In this document: positions 1 through 5,874 of the stretch, in pieces | How positions within the stretch are numbered: the first letter of the stretch is position 1 | How the letters are laid out: every line of letters starts with the position of its first letter | Virus record (IMG/VR): IMGVR_UViG_3300027747_000235 | Span: 1 to 23,399 of that record | DNA from: a virus | Reading direction: 5' to 3' (one strand) | DNA: 23,399 nucleotides | Made by a program: the position numbers and the translations under genes | Notes under the pieces: generated by a model | Database searches by the model: none | Told to the model about the DNA's origin: nothing | What the model saw: the letters and a program-made list of their open reading frames with translations, nothing else

Positions 1-180
1 AGAATGGCCCGTGAAATAAAAGAACTTATCGTCCTCAGTAACTTTGGTTACACCTGAATTCATTCTCCAAGAACTACTACCCAAGAAACCACCATTCCAA
101 GATGCAAAAATCTTATATAAGACTTCATCATCCTCAATCATGGTTATCTTAACCATTATCCATCTTTCGGGTATTGTCAT
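1..180 (-). CDS. conserved phage protein of unknown function (3' part outside window)
   Basis: The frame opens with ATG at 180-178 and stays open for 60 codons to the window edge, so only the N-terminus is present. The start overlaps the stop of the upstream gene as ATGA, which supports both the start and translational coupling. The visible part begins MTIPERW and contains the run SWNGGFLGSSSWRMNSG followed by acidic residues and FFYFTGHS. From memory this Gly/Ser/Trp-rich pattern recurs in small uncharacterised proteins of aquatic T4-like phages. No catalytic motif, signal peptide or membrane segment is visible. It is the last gene of the leftward operon in this window. Function unknown. Confidence 0.75.
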   Translation of the reverse strand, partial: MTIPERWIMVKITMIEDDEVLYKIFASWNGGFLGSSSWRMNSGVTKVTEDDKFFYFTGHS

Positions 181-629
181 AACACAACCGTACCAACGGT
201 ACCATTAGATTTTACAAAAAACAATTTATTGACCAATGACCAGTCTTTTGCAGACATTTTGATCTCGGTGAATTCATTCAAATATTTAACTGCCTCTTCG
301 ATTGAAGGAAAAGAAACAGATTTAAGAAAATTCTCATTATATGGTTTTGCAATGAACCGAGTGGCTTTTGATTGCTCTGAAATATTAGGTGTAAAGACAT
401 CCCTAATTGTTTTCTTAGCTTTACGCGGTACTGGTACATAAGACTTTTGTTTTACAACTTTGACCTTTACGGGTTTCGGTGGTTTTACCTTCGGTGCAGG
501 TAAAGTATCGAGCAACATAATTGCTTCACAGATTTCCAATACAGGTTTGCCAAGTTTATTGGCAATCGTTGTAATACTAAACTTCTGATCCGCTAGATCA
601 CGAACTTGTTTAATGAATGCTTTTTTCAT
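177..629 (-). CDS. hypothetical protein with possible N-terminal helix-turn-helix
   Basis: This is a 150-aa protein. Residues about 1-42 (VRDLADQKFSITTIANKLGKPVLEICEAI) read like a small helix-turn-helix: a helix, a turn and a second helix with the spacing seen in recognition helices. A Lys/Pro/Val-rich linker follows at about 45-72 (KVKPPKPVKVKVVKQK), then a mixed C-terminal domain. The basic linker and HTH-like start suggest nucleic-acid binding, but this is inference. The ATG follows directly after the TAA of the upstream gene with no gap and no clear Shine-Dalgarno, so re-initiation is likely. Its own stop overlaps the next start (ATGA). Confidence 0.7.
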   Translation of the reverse strand: MKKAFIKQVRDLADQKFSITTIANKLGKPVLEICEAIMLLDTLPAPKVKPPKPVKVKVVKQKSYVPVPRKAKKTIRDVFTPNISEQSKATRFIAKPYNENFLKSVSFPSIEEAVKYLNEFTEIKMSAKDWSLVNKLFFVKSNGTVGTVVL

Positions 630-860
630 TTAATAATCATCACCATAACATCCATAATCTTCATCGGTACCATAACCGGCAGAGGCCATGGCAGTATCAA
701 AATCGCCATCCATTGAATCATTATAATCATCAATAGAATCCATCATATGCTCTTTAATATTAAGAACATCATTAACGGTGACGCCATAACGAATTGCAAT
801 ATCGCCAACGTCATCACCGGCACAAAGTGATTCTTCAATATCCAATGCCAATGCAGACAT
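630..860 (-). CDS. small acidic hypothetical protein with HTH-like motif
   Basis: This is a 76-aa acidic protein starting at MSALALDIEES. The ATG lies 1 nt after the upstream TAA, which fixes the start better than the longer frame that runs upstream into the neighbouring gene. Residues about 12-35 (CAGDDVGDIAIRYGVTVNDVLNIKEH) resemble a helix-turn-helix of the kind that guides small DNA-binding proteins. The C-terminal half is dominated by Asp, Tyr, Gly and Ser (DDYNDSMDGDFD, YGTDEDYGCYGDDY) and is probably flexible. The neighbour downstream also begins with an HTH-like segment, so the pair may be related in role. Function is not recognised. Confidence 0.65.
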   Translation of the reverse strand: MSALALDIEESLCAGDDVGDIAIRYGVTVNDVLNIKEHMMDSIDDYNDSMDGDFDTAMASAGYGTDEDYGCYGDDY

Positions 861-861
861 T

Positions 862-1011
862 TTACCCACAATAAACTTCCTTATGTTTAGGTTTACGATT
901 GTATTTTGTTTTAATAGAATGCCGCACACCGGGTTTGATAGGCGTCCGACAGAACGGTTTCGGCACGTGGCCGATCAATGGTTTGGTGTGTGTCTTCATC
1001 ATGTAATCCAT
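862..1011 (-). CDS. small basic hypothetical protein
   Basis: This is a basic protein of 46-49 aa, rich in Lys, Pro, His and Thr, ending in KHKEVYCG. Possible starts are ATG at 1011 and two adjacent ATGs at 1002 and 999. A TTG-initiated longer frame is rejected because it would translate straight through a promoter. The -10 box of that promoter (TAGAAT, 1015-1010) overlaps the ATG at 1011. Transcripts from it should begin near 1003, so they would start at or just before the ATG pair at 1002/999 and be almost leaderless. Read-through from the promoter at 1556 could use the longer start. No function is recognised; the charge would suit nucleic-acid binding. Confidence 0.5.
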   Translation of the reverse strand: MDYMMKTHTKPLIGHVPKPFCRTPIKPGVRHSIKTKYNRKPKHKEVYCG

Positions 1012-1058
1012 TCTACTCTGGTCCGGTGGAAAGTCAAGCGTGTTGCTTCCACACAACA
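1010..1058 (-). promoter_or_regulatory. sigma70-like promoter P1 with upstream inverted-repeat operator
   Basis: Read leftward, TTGACT (1037-1032), a 16-nt spacer and TAGAAT (1015-1010) form a good sigma70-type promoter. Upstream, 3 bp from the -35 box, is the inverted repeat TGTTGT-N6-GCAACA (1058-1041). The same architecture occurs at 1556 and 2405. The last bases of the spacer (GGACCAGAG) are identical to those of the promoter at 1529-1556. Confidence 0.8.
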
Positions 1059-1059
1059 G

Positions 1060-1296
1060 TTAGGCGTAGTTGAATTTGGCATTCTTATTTGACGCTTGAA
1101 AATCAAAAGCGTATTGGCCAGGTTCTATTTTAGAAACACCAATCCGAGCGTAGCATTGCTCCTGTAATCGGAGAGCAATCAATTTAGCCTTAACATCATT
1201 ACATGATACAAAAAGAGTACCATTAAAAAAGTCGGCATGATCACCAGATTCAAGAATCGGTGCAATCTTATTTAATACGATTTTTTCGAAACCCAT
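1060..1296 (-). CDS. hypothetical protein
   Basis: This is a 78-aa protein beginning MGFEKIVLNKIAPILESG. I chose the ATG at 1296 because it lies 1 nt after the TGA of the upstream gene and follows GGTGGA at a suitable distance, the same stop-then-ATG arrangement seen at other junctions of this operon. Longer starts at 1311 and 1338 are possible but would overlap the upstream gene by 14 to 41 nt. Predicted mixed alpha/beta content (TLFVSCNDVKAKLIALRLQEQ). No motif, signal or membrane segment is visible. It is translated from transcripts that begin at the promoter near 1529-1556. Confidence 0.6.
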   Translation of the reverse strand: MGFEKIVLNKIAPILESGDHADFFNGTLFVSCNDVKAKLIALRLQEQCYARIGVSKIEPGQYAFDFQASNKNAKFNYA

Positions 1297-1297
1297 T

Positions 1298-1495
1298 TCA
1301 ATATCCACCATTAAAACCACGTTGGGATGCCATTTCATCCATTACAATACAGTATGCGGTATATACATCCGTCCGCAAATTGTTTTTACCAACAGCAACC
1401 AATTTATCCATTGCATCCCACATAGAGATATTAGGATCAACATTGAGGTTAACAATAGCAACGTCCAGAATTCTTTTGGCTTCGGTTAGATTCAT
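1298..1495 (-). CDS. small helical hypothetical protein
   Basis: This is a 65-aa protein starting MNLTEAKRILDVAIVNLNVDP, predicted mainly helical. The ATG at 1495 is preceded by AGGAAAT, a usable ribosome-binding site, and lies about 27 nt downstream of the expected start site of the promoter at 1529-1556. It is therefore the first gene of that transcript. Its end (NGGY, TGA) abuts the next start. Function unknown. Confidence 0.7.
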   Translation of the reverse strand: MNLTEAKRILDVAIVNLNVDPNISMWDAMDKLVAVGKNNLRTDVYTAYCIVMDEMASQRGFNGGY

Positions 1496-1528
1496 ATTTC
1501 CTGTCGGTTTTCGTTCACAACAGAATCA

Positions 1529-1597
1529 ATTCTACTCTGGTCCGAAGAAAAGTCAAGCGTGTTGTATAAAAACAACACTCGTTGTATGGTTACAACA
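1529..1597 (-). promoter_or_regulatory. sigma70-like promoter P2 with two tandem inverted-repeat operators
   Basis: Read leftward, TTGACT (1556-1551), a 16-nt spacer and TAGAAT (1534-1529) form the promoter. TGTTGT-N6-ACAACA lies at 1577-1560, ending 3 bp before the -35 box. A second GTTGT-N6-ACAAC lies at 1596-1581. The two dyad centres are 20 bp apart, about two helical turns. The operators begin just after the stop codon of the kinase gene (1600), so the hairpins they could form in RNA might also help to end that transcript. Confidence 0.8.
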
Positions 1598-1599
1598 GA

Positions 1600-2319
1600 C
1601 TAGACAACCTTGCGTTTTTGTTGCATATTGGTTGGTATGTGTTCGCCTCGTTTAATACTTTTCTCTTTACGGCGAATCCAATCTTTACCTACGGGATTCT
1701 TTACATCCATTGTTGCAATACGGCGAATGTGTTTATGCAATTTATCTAATGTACCAGATTCATCACCATCATTAGAATTGTCAACAACGGTAAAATTATC
1801 TCTACCAAAATGAGATTGAAACTTACCCATATTGTCTTGCACTTTATGCCATGCATGGTCAACAACATGGGCAGGTACTGATCGTGCTCGTTTTAGATTT
1901 CGTTTATGTGCAACGTCTAATGATGTATTGACAAATAACATATGAGTATCATAACCCAATGTTTTTAGATGTTCAGACTTTTTATGTATATCTTCAAAGT
2001 CTTTACCCGTACCGTCAATCACCATTCCTAATCGACCATGTTGATATAGATGAGACCTTTTAGCAGTTAAGTCTTTTGCCCTTTTACGAACTTCATCCCT
2101 CTTTTCAGTTTCATGTTCAGGCATTTTAGGATCTAACCCATGTTTTTTAATACCCTTTTCAAATAGGTCATCTGAATTGACCATTTTAAATCCTAAGTCA
2201 CCTCTAACCTTATTGACTACATGGGATTTACCTGATCCAGGACCACCTGCCAAGAAGATTGCCTTTAACTTGGCTGGGTCATGTACGCCTTCTGATAAGA
2301 ATGATTTAAACGATAACAT
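1600..2319 (-). CDS. P-loop kinase (zeta-toxin/AAA_33-like), probably packaged in the capsid
   Basis: This 239-aa protein has a Walker A motif GGPGSGKS at residues 25-32, NSDDLF at 48-53 and VIDGTGKD near 100-107. That is the layout of small nucleotide/polynucleotide kinases and zeta-toxin-like phosphotransferases, which move the ATP gamma-phosphate to a nucleotide, sugar or nucleic-acid substrate. The substrate cannot be told from sequence. The N-terminus MLSFKSFLSE|G resembles the T4 capsid-targeting sequence found on internal proteins and Alt, and LSE fits the (L/I)xE site cut by the T4 gp21 prohead protease. The C-terminus is very basic (WIRRKEKSIKRGEH, QQKRKVV), as in DNA-bound internal proteins. 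Two late-promoter-like motifs precede it. The kinase call is firm; packaging is inferred. Confidence 0.85.
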   Translation of the reverse strand: MLSFKSFLSEGVHDPAKLKAIFLAGGPGSGKSHVVNKVRGDLGFKMVNSDDLFEKGIKKHGLDPKMPEHETEKRDEVRKRAKDLTAKRSHLYQHGRLGMVIDGTGKDFEDIHKKSEHLKTLGYDTHMLFVNTSLDVAHKRNLKRARSVPAHVVDHAWHKVQDNMGKFQSHFGRDNFTVVDNSNDGDESGTLDKLHKHIRRIATMDVKNPVGKDWIRRKEKSIKRGEHIPTNMQQKRKVV

Positions 2320-2336
2320 AAGAGTCCTCGGATGAT

Positions 2337-2383
2337 GGGTTATCTTTTATTTATGAAAAGAGGGTTATCTTTTATTTATGAAA
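2337..2383 (-). promoter_or_regulatory. duplicated late-promoter-like element upstream of the kinase gene
   Basis: An identical 22-bp block occurs at 2337-2358 and 2362-2383, a tandem repeat with a 25-bp period. On the minus strand each copy contains CATAAATA (2355-2348 and 2380-2373), a 7/8 match to the T4 late promoter TATAAATA. The proximal copy ends 28 nt before the kinase ATG, the same distance seen at the other late-like motifs in the window (27-34 nt). Confidence 0.65.
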
Positions 2384-2433
2384 TGTTGTGTGAAAACAAC
2401 ACGATTGACACTTGACAGGACCGTGTGTATAAT
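2384..2433 (+). promoter_or_regulatory. perfect-consensus sigma70 promoter P3 with inverted-repeat operator
   Basis: TTGACA (2405-2410), a 17-bp spacer and TATAAT (2428-2433) match the sigma70 consensus exactly. TGTTGT-N6-ACAACA (2384-2401) ends 3 bp before the -35 box, as at the two leftward promoters near 1037 and 1556. Transcription should start near 2440 and read into the 29-aa microprotein and the ATPase gene. Expected role: strong early transcription by host RNA polymerase, probably controlled through the dyad. Confidence 0.9.
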
Positions 2434-2467
2434 GGTTCTATCGACTGAGAAAACAGAAGGAAATTGT

Positions 2468-2557
2468 ATGCGTAGGTTATCAGATAGTTATGTGTTTGCA
2501 ACCATTATTGTTGGTTGGATTGCTGTGGTTGCTTTAATTGTCACCGGAAATGCTTAA
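2468..2557 (+). CDS. 29-aa single-pass membrane microprotein
   Basis: ATG at 2468 lies about 28 nt after the predicted start of the strong promoter at 2405-2433 and is preceded by AGAAGGAAAT, a good Shine-Dalgarno sequence. The 29-codon frame starts MRRLSDSYVF, continues with a hydrophobic stretch (ATIIVGWIAVVALIV) long enough to span the membrane, and ends TGNA. Basic residues at the N-terminus suggest that end stays in the cytoplasm. The gene lies 21 nt upstream of the ATPase gene. Small membrane peptides made early by phages often act on host membrane enzymes or on superinfection, but nothing here identifies a target. Confidence 0.7.
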   Translation: MRRLSDSYVFATIIVGWIAVVALIVTGNA

Positions 2558-2578
2558 TACTTAATAAATAGGTTAAAT

Positions 2579-3775
2579 ATGAAACAGAATACTAAAGCGT
2601 TTATTATTGCTGCTAATGAAATCTTTGGTGAGAATGCTGTTCTCACTCGGGATGAGATTCAACGTGTTGTTGATGAAAAGAATGTTCCTTATCCTTTCTG
2701 GATTGTTCAACGACAAGAGTATCGTGCTGGTCGTGGGCAATACCGTGTCCCTACTATTTTTGGTGCTATGCATAAAGACAAACCCACATTCAATGCACCT
2801 ACAGTAGTGTCCGCTCCAGGCAATTTCGTAATGGCACCTGAAATGGTTGCTACCGTTACTGTTCTTAAACAAAAGAAACTACAGGATGATGCTGATACTG
2901 CAATCCCTGAGAAATATGAGAACTATGTTCCATTTGGTTTCTTTAAAGACTTGATGCAAATCGTTAAGTCTAAACAATTCTATCCTGTTTTTATTACTGG
3001 TCTTTCTGGTAATGGTAAAACAATGATGGTCGAACAAGTTTGTGCCAATCTGCAACGTGAATGTATCCGTGTTAATATCTCGATTGAAACTGATGAATCA
3101 GATCTGATTGGTTCTAATACACTTGTTGATGGCAATGTGGTGTATCGTGATGGTCCAGTCATTACTGCAATGAAACGTGGTGCTGTATTACTTATCGATG
3201 AAGTAGATCGTGGTTCTGAGAAACTATTGTGTCTGCAAGGTATTCTTGAGGGTAAGTCTTATTTCAATAAGAAGTCTGGCGAATACATTAAACCTGCACC
3301 TGGTTTTCAAATCATTGCAACGGCTAACACTAAAGGTCGTGGATCTGAAGAGGGTCGCTTCCTTGCAAAGATTCTAGATGATGCATTCCTTGAGCGTTTC
3401 CCGATTACAGTAGAACAAGAATACCCATCTGCATCCGTTGAGACTAAGATTCTTAAACCTCTAATGAATGATGATGAGTTTGCAGAGAATCTTATTAAAT
3501 GGGCAGATGTTATTCGCAAGACATTTGATGAAGGTGGTGTTGATGAAATCATTTCTACTCGCCGTCTAGTCCATATTGCTCATGCATATGCAATCTTTGG
3601 TGATCGTACTAAAGCAATTAAAATGTGTGTGAATCGATTTGATGAAGAGACTAAGAATGCATTTCTTGATCTTTATACTAAAGTCGATGCAAAACCTGTA
3701 GAACAACCTACTGTATCAGTAGAAGAGTCGCTTATTGGAAATACTGAAGCAGTAAACGGTCCAACTAATCCTTAA
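2579..3775 (+). CDS. cobS-like: AAA+ ATPase of the MoxR/CobS type
   Basis: This 398-aa protein has Walker A GLSGNGKT at residues 141-148, Walker B LLIDEVD at 204-210 and the sensor-like IIATANT near 245-251, followed by the GRGSEEGRF segment and a helical lid. That is the MoxR/CobS clade of AAA+ ATPases, which remodel protein partners with ATP. Phage copies are often annotated as the cobaltochelatase subunit CobS. No CobT or CobN partner is visible here, so a role in cobalamin synthesis should not be assumed. The first 60 residues (TRDEIQRVVDEKNVPYPFWIVQRQEYRAGRG) look like a small substrate- or nucleic-acid-binding domain. It lies downstream of the perfect-consensus promoter and upstream of the small-gene chain. 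Confidence 0.85.
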   Translation: MKQNTKAFIIAANEIFGENAVLTRDEIQRVVDEKNVPYPFWIVQRQEYRAGRGQYRVPTIFGAMHKDKPTFNAPTVVSAPGNFVMAPEMVATVTVLKQKKLQDDADTAIPEKYENYVPFGFFKDLMQIVKSKQFYPVFITGLSGNGKTMMVEQVCANLQRECIRVNISIETDESDLIGSNTLVDGNVVYRDGPVITAMKRGAVLLIDEVDRGSEKLLCLQGILEGKSYFNKKSGEYIKPAPGFQIIATANTKGRGSEEGRFLAKILDDAFLERFPITVEQEYPSASVETKILKPLMNDDEFAENLIKWADVIRKTFDEGGVDEIISTRRLVHIAHAYAIFGDRTKAIKMCVNRFDEETKNAFLDLYTKVDAKPVEQPTVSVEESLIGNTEAVNGPTNP

Positions 3776-3788
3776 AGGAGAATATTAA

Positions 3789-4418
3789 ATGCGTGTTGAA
3801 ATTGGTCCATATGTTAACTGGTGGGGTCCCTATCAGATTGCCGATCTTCTTCAAAAGGTTGGCGTATCTGAAGATCGGTGCTTTTCAATCGGTGAATACC
3901 TTTCTCATACTAAATTGAATGACCTGTGTGAGTGGATTCATTCAAAGCGTAAGCGTAAAACATCAATTCATATTGATGACTTTGATGTATGGAACTTGAA
4001 TGATACGCTTGCAATGATTGCATTGCCTATGCTTATTAAGTTAAAAGAATGTAAGCATGGATATGCACTTGTTGATGATGAGGATGTTCCTGAATCGATT
4101 CGGTCTACTAATGCACCACCCAAAGAGAATGAATATGATATGGACGCAATGGCAGAATCACGGTGGGAATGGGTTCTGAATCAAATCATTTGGTCTTTTC
4201 AACAATTGCATCCAGACAATGATTGGGAAAAACAATACGAGTCTGGTGTGCATGACCTCATTTGGGTACAATCTAAAGATCATCCTGATTGCAAAGAGAT
4301 GCAACATGGACCAAATGATACGTTTAAGATCGATGAAGAGGGTAAGAAAGCACACCAACAAAAAATTGACAATGGTCTAAGACTTTTCGGTGTCTACTAT
4401 AACGCCCTTTGGGATTGA
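3789..4418 (+). CDS. conserved phage protein of unknown function
   Basis: This 209-aa protein starts MRVEIGPYVNWWGPYQIADLL, with GGAG placed well before the ATG. It contains the conserved-looking blocks HIDDFDVWNLNDTLAMIALPML, LVDDEDVPESIRS and WEWVLNQIIWSF. From memory this family is widespread in aquatic phage genomes, usually as a single copy near small unknown genes, and has no assigned function. The many Trp, Asp and Glu residues and the pattern of amphipathic helices suggest a soluble cytoplasmic protein. The stop is followed immediately by the next ATG. No enzyme motif is visible. Confidence 0.8.
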   Translation: MRVEIGPYVNWWGPYQIADLLQKVGVSEDRCFSIGEYLSHTKLNDLCEWIHSKRKRKTSIHIDDFDVWNLNDTLAMIALPMLIKLKECKHGYALVDDEDVPESIRSTNAPPKENEYDMDAMAESRWEWVLNQIIWSFQQLHPDNDWEKQYESGVHDLIWVQSKDHPDCKEMQHGPNDTFKIDEEGKKAHQQKIDNGLRLFGVYYNALWD

Positions 4419-4655
4419 ATGATGAATGAAGATAATGATGTAGTTGTTGATTTAGCTAAAATACAACCTACGGGTATCAATACTCAAAAATCTTACAAAT
4501 ATGAAACTCCACCAGAACCGAATTGGAAATTCTATTTCGGCGATAGCATCAAAAACAATATTCATTACAATGTATATCTTGAGAATCCACCTAATCGATT
4601 CCAACGGTGGCTCTGTTATAAAGCATTTCGATTGACATGGGAACAAATTAAATGA
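4419..4655 (+). CDS. small hypothetical phage protein
   Basis: This is a 78-aa protein. Two ATGs (4419 and 4422) follow directly on the upstream TGA and either could start it. The C-terminal half contains NPPNRFQRWLCYKAFRLTWEQIK, a Trp/Arg-rich pattern seen in small uncharacterised phage proteins. No signal peptide, membrane segment or motif is visible. The stop overlaps the next start (ATGA), so it is coupled to the first copy of the MNER family. Confidence 0.65.
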   Translation: MMNEDNDVVVDLAKIQPTGINTQKSYKYETPPEPNWKFYFGDSIKNNIHYNVYLENPPNRFQRWLCYKAFRLTWEQIK

Positions 4656-4846
4656 ACGAACGACTTAAAGAGTTGGCTAGAGAAGCCGAACTGTTAGTAT
4701 ATAACCCTAACGGCGTTCCAACTAAACTAGAAAAGTTTGCCGAGTTGATTGTGCGAGAATGTGCAGAAGTTGGTAACTCTGGTGACCCTCTGCAAGATGG
4801 TGAGATTGCGAGAATGATTAAACAACATTTTGGAATTGAATCGTGA
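4652..4846 (+). CDS. MNER-family small protein, copy 1
   Basis: This 64-aa protein starts MNERLKELAREAELLVYN, has the core KFAELIVRECAEVG and ends IKQHFGIES. It is one of four paralogues in 1.5 kb (also at 4843, 5273 and 5858). All share a helical start (MN.RI.ELA.QAG), the core KFAELIVREC and the end HFG(V/I)E, with variable middle parts. The family is common in uncultured aquatic phages and its function is unknown. The start overlaps the upstream stop as ATGA. The GGA codon of the final HFG motif provides a GGAA Shine-Dalgarno for the GTG start of copy 2. Confidence 0.8.
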   Translation: MNERLKELAREAELLVYNPNGVPTKLEKFAELIVRECAEVGNSGDPLQDGEIARMIKQHFGIES

Positions 4847-5109
4847 ACGAACGAATTAAACAACTTGCCGAACAGGCTGGTGACTATGTTAATGAAGTAT
4901 ATACTCCACCTGTTAGAAGCAAGACTCCTGGCAAGATTTGGGAAGATGGACATGTGGATTGGTATACACAATTTAATGAAAAGTTCGCCGAGTTGATTGT
5001 GCGAGAGTGCGCCCGCATTGGTGAATTGAAAGAACAAGGTTATGAAGATTATGATCCTGATCTATCTGTTGGTTGGTATATGAAACAACATTTTGGAGTT
5101 GAACAATGA
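4843..5109 (+). CDS. MNER-family small protein, copy 2
   Basis: This 88-aa protein uses a GTG start that overlaps the stop of copy 1 (GTGA). It keeps the family plan: MNERIKQLAEQAGDYVNEVY, a variable middle with Lys/Pro/Trp, KFAELIVRECARIG, and the end YMKQHFGVEQ. The core is conserved at DNA level as well as protein level, which points to recent duplication or recombination. The codons for FGV (TTTGGAGTT) form a GGAG ribosome-binding site for the gene that starts at 5106. Confidence 0.8.
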   Translation: MNERIKQLAEQAGDYVNEVYTPPVRSKTPGKIWEDGHVDWYTQFNEKFAELIVRECARIGELKEQGYEDYDPDLSVGWYMKQHFGVEQ

Positions 5110-5276
5110 ACGAAAAATATATGGACTTACAACAAAAAGTGGTTAATGCAGTATTAGAAATGCAGAAAGGGTCATCACTAAAAGACTTTTTAACAGATAA
5201 AGAAATTGAAGAATCGTTATCAATGTTTGCTGATGTGTTAATTTCTTTAGGTATTCAAATCGAAAGTGAAGAATGA
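5106..5276 (+). CDS. 56-aa helical hypothetical protein inside the MNER array
   Basis: ATG at 5106 overlaps the stop of MNER copy 2 (ATGA) and follows GGAG at a good distance. The 56-codon frame starts MNEKYMDLQQKVVNAVLEMQ and ends SLGIQIESEE, and its stop overlaps the next start (ATGA). It shares the first three residues with the MNER proteins but lacks KFAELIVREC and HFGVE, so it is either a diverged member or an unrelated insertion. Predicted to be mostly helical. Function unknown. Confidence 0.7.
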   Translation: MNEKYMDLQQKVVNAVLEMQKGSSLKDFLTDKEIEESLSMFADVLISLGIQIESEE

Positions 5277-5500
5277 ACCTAAGAATTATTGAAATGGCCA
5301 AACAATGCGGCGATTGGAATGGACAAACGCTGGAAATGAATGATGTTGGAATTGCAAAGTTCGCCGAGTTGATTGTGCGGGAATGTTTGACACAGGCTGA
5401 CGCTCTCCGTGATTCTCTTGAATCAGAGGGCGAAGATCAACAGTCATTAGGTGCCGCTTGGGTAGGACTGGCAATTGCAAGACATTTTGGAGTTGAATGA
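5273..5500 (+). CDS. MNER-family small protein, copy 3 (variant N-terminus)
   Basis: This 75-aa protein begins MNLRIIEMAKQCGDWNG instead of MNERIKELAEQAG, but keeps KFAELIVREC and the end AIARHFGVE. Its middle is acidic (DSLESEGEDQQS). The start overlaps the previous stop (ATGA). The FGV codons again supply GGAG for the next gene at 5497. The two extra Cys residues (positions 11 and about 38) are not shared by all copies. Unknown function; probably the same kind of small helical protein as the other copies. Confidence 0.75.
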   Translation: MNLRIIEMAKQCGDWNGQTLEMNDVGIAKFAELIVRECLTQADALRDSLESEGEDQQSLGAAWVGLAIARHFGVE

Positions 5501-5874
5501 TGAAAATCAGATATAGCACTAATTGGATGGGCCCAGTCAGTATGAATTGGTATGAACAACGCGGCCTTGTTGAAACTAAAATAATCACACTGGAAGAGGA
5601 CTCTACTTTTAGTGGACTTAAAGCCGGCGATCAATATGAGTCTGAAGAAATTACCACACATTATAGTTGTGGTAGAATAGATGTGAGAGGAACTGACGAT
5701 CCACATGGTGATGAAATAGGTGTGCCGCCAATGCAGAGTGATGATTGGGCTAGATTTGGTAATTGGCTTGAAACTTTTGAAACTGATGATGTTTGGACAC
5801 TAGACCAGTTAGTGTGGACGTATGAAAGAAATAATCCAAAAATTACATGGGACGATTATGAACGAACGAATTAA
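5497..5874 (+). CDS. conserved phage protein of unknown function (MKIRYSTNWMGP family)
   Basis: This is a 125-aa protein starting M(M)KIRYSTNWMGPVSMNWYEQRGL; ATGs at 5497 and 5500 are both possible. It contains YSCGRIDVRG, the PPMQSDDWARFGNWLETFET block and ends WTYERNNPKITWDDYERTN. From memory it belongs to a family seen in many phage genomes that is always uncharacterised. It is rich in Trp, Asp and Tyr, with no membrane segment. The last 17 nt overlap the next gene, which starts in another frame at 5858. Placement between two MNER copies suggests the cluster grows by cassette insertion. Confidence 0.8.
   Translation: MMKIRYSTNWMGPVSMNWYEQRGLVETKIITLEEDSTFSGLKAGDQYESEEITTHYSCGRIDVRGTDDPHGDEIGVPPMQSDDWARFGNWLETFETDDVWTLDQLVWTYERNNPKITWDDYERTN

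Noticed and set aside
862-1056. 64-aa frame with TTG start
   Set aside because: It would translate through the promoter P1 and has no ribosome-binding site; the ATGs at 1011, 1002 or 999 are better.
1560-1597. Dyads after the kinase stop as a plain terminator
   Set aside because: They lack a proper T-run directly after the stem, and the same dyad with the same spacing occurs upstream of other promoters, so an operator role fits better.
1260-1655. 131-aa plus-strand frame
   Set aside because: Runs over two minus-strand genes and a promoter, with no supporting start signal.
2412-2433. Second TTGACA at 2412-2417 as -35 box
   Set aside because: Only 10 bp from TATAAT; the copy at 2405-2410 has the correct 17-bp spacing.
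2564-2570. ATAAATA before the ATPase gene as late promoter
   Set aside because: It ends only 8 nt before the ATG, unlike the 27-34 nt seen at the others; probably chance in AT-rich DNA.
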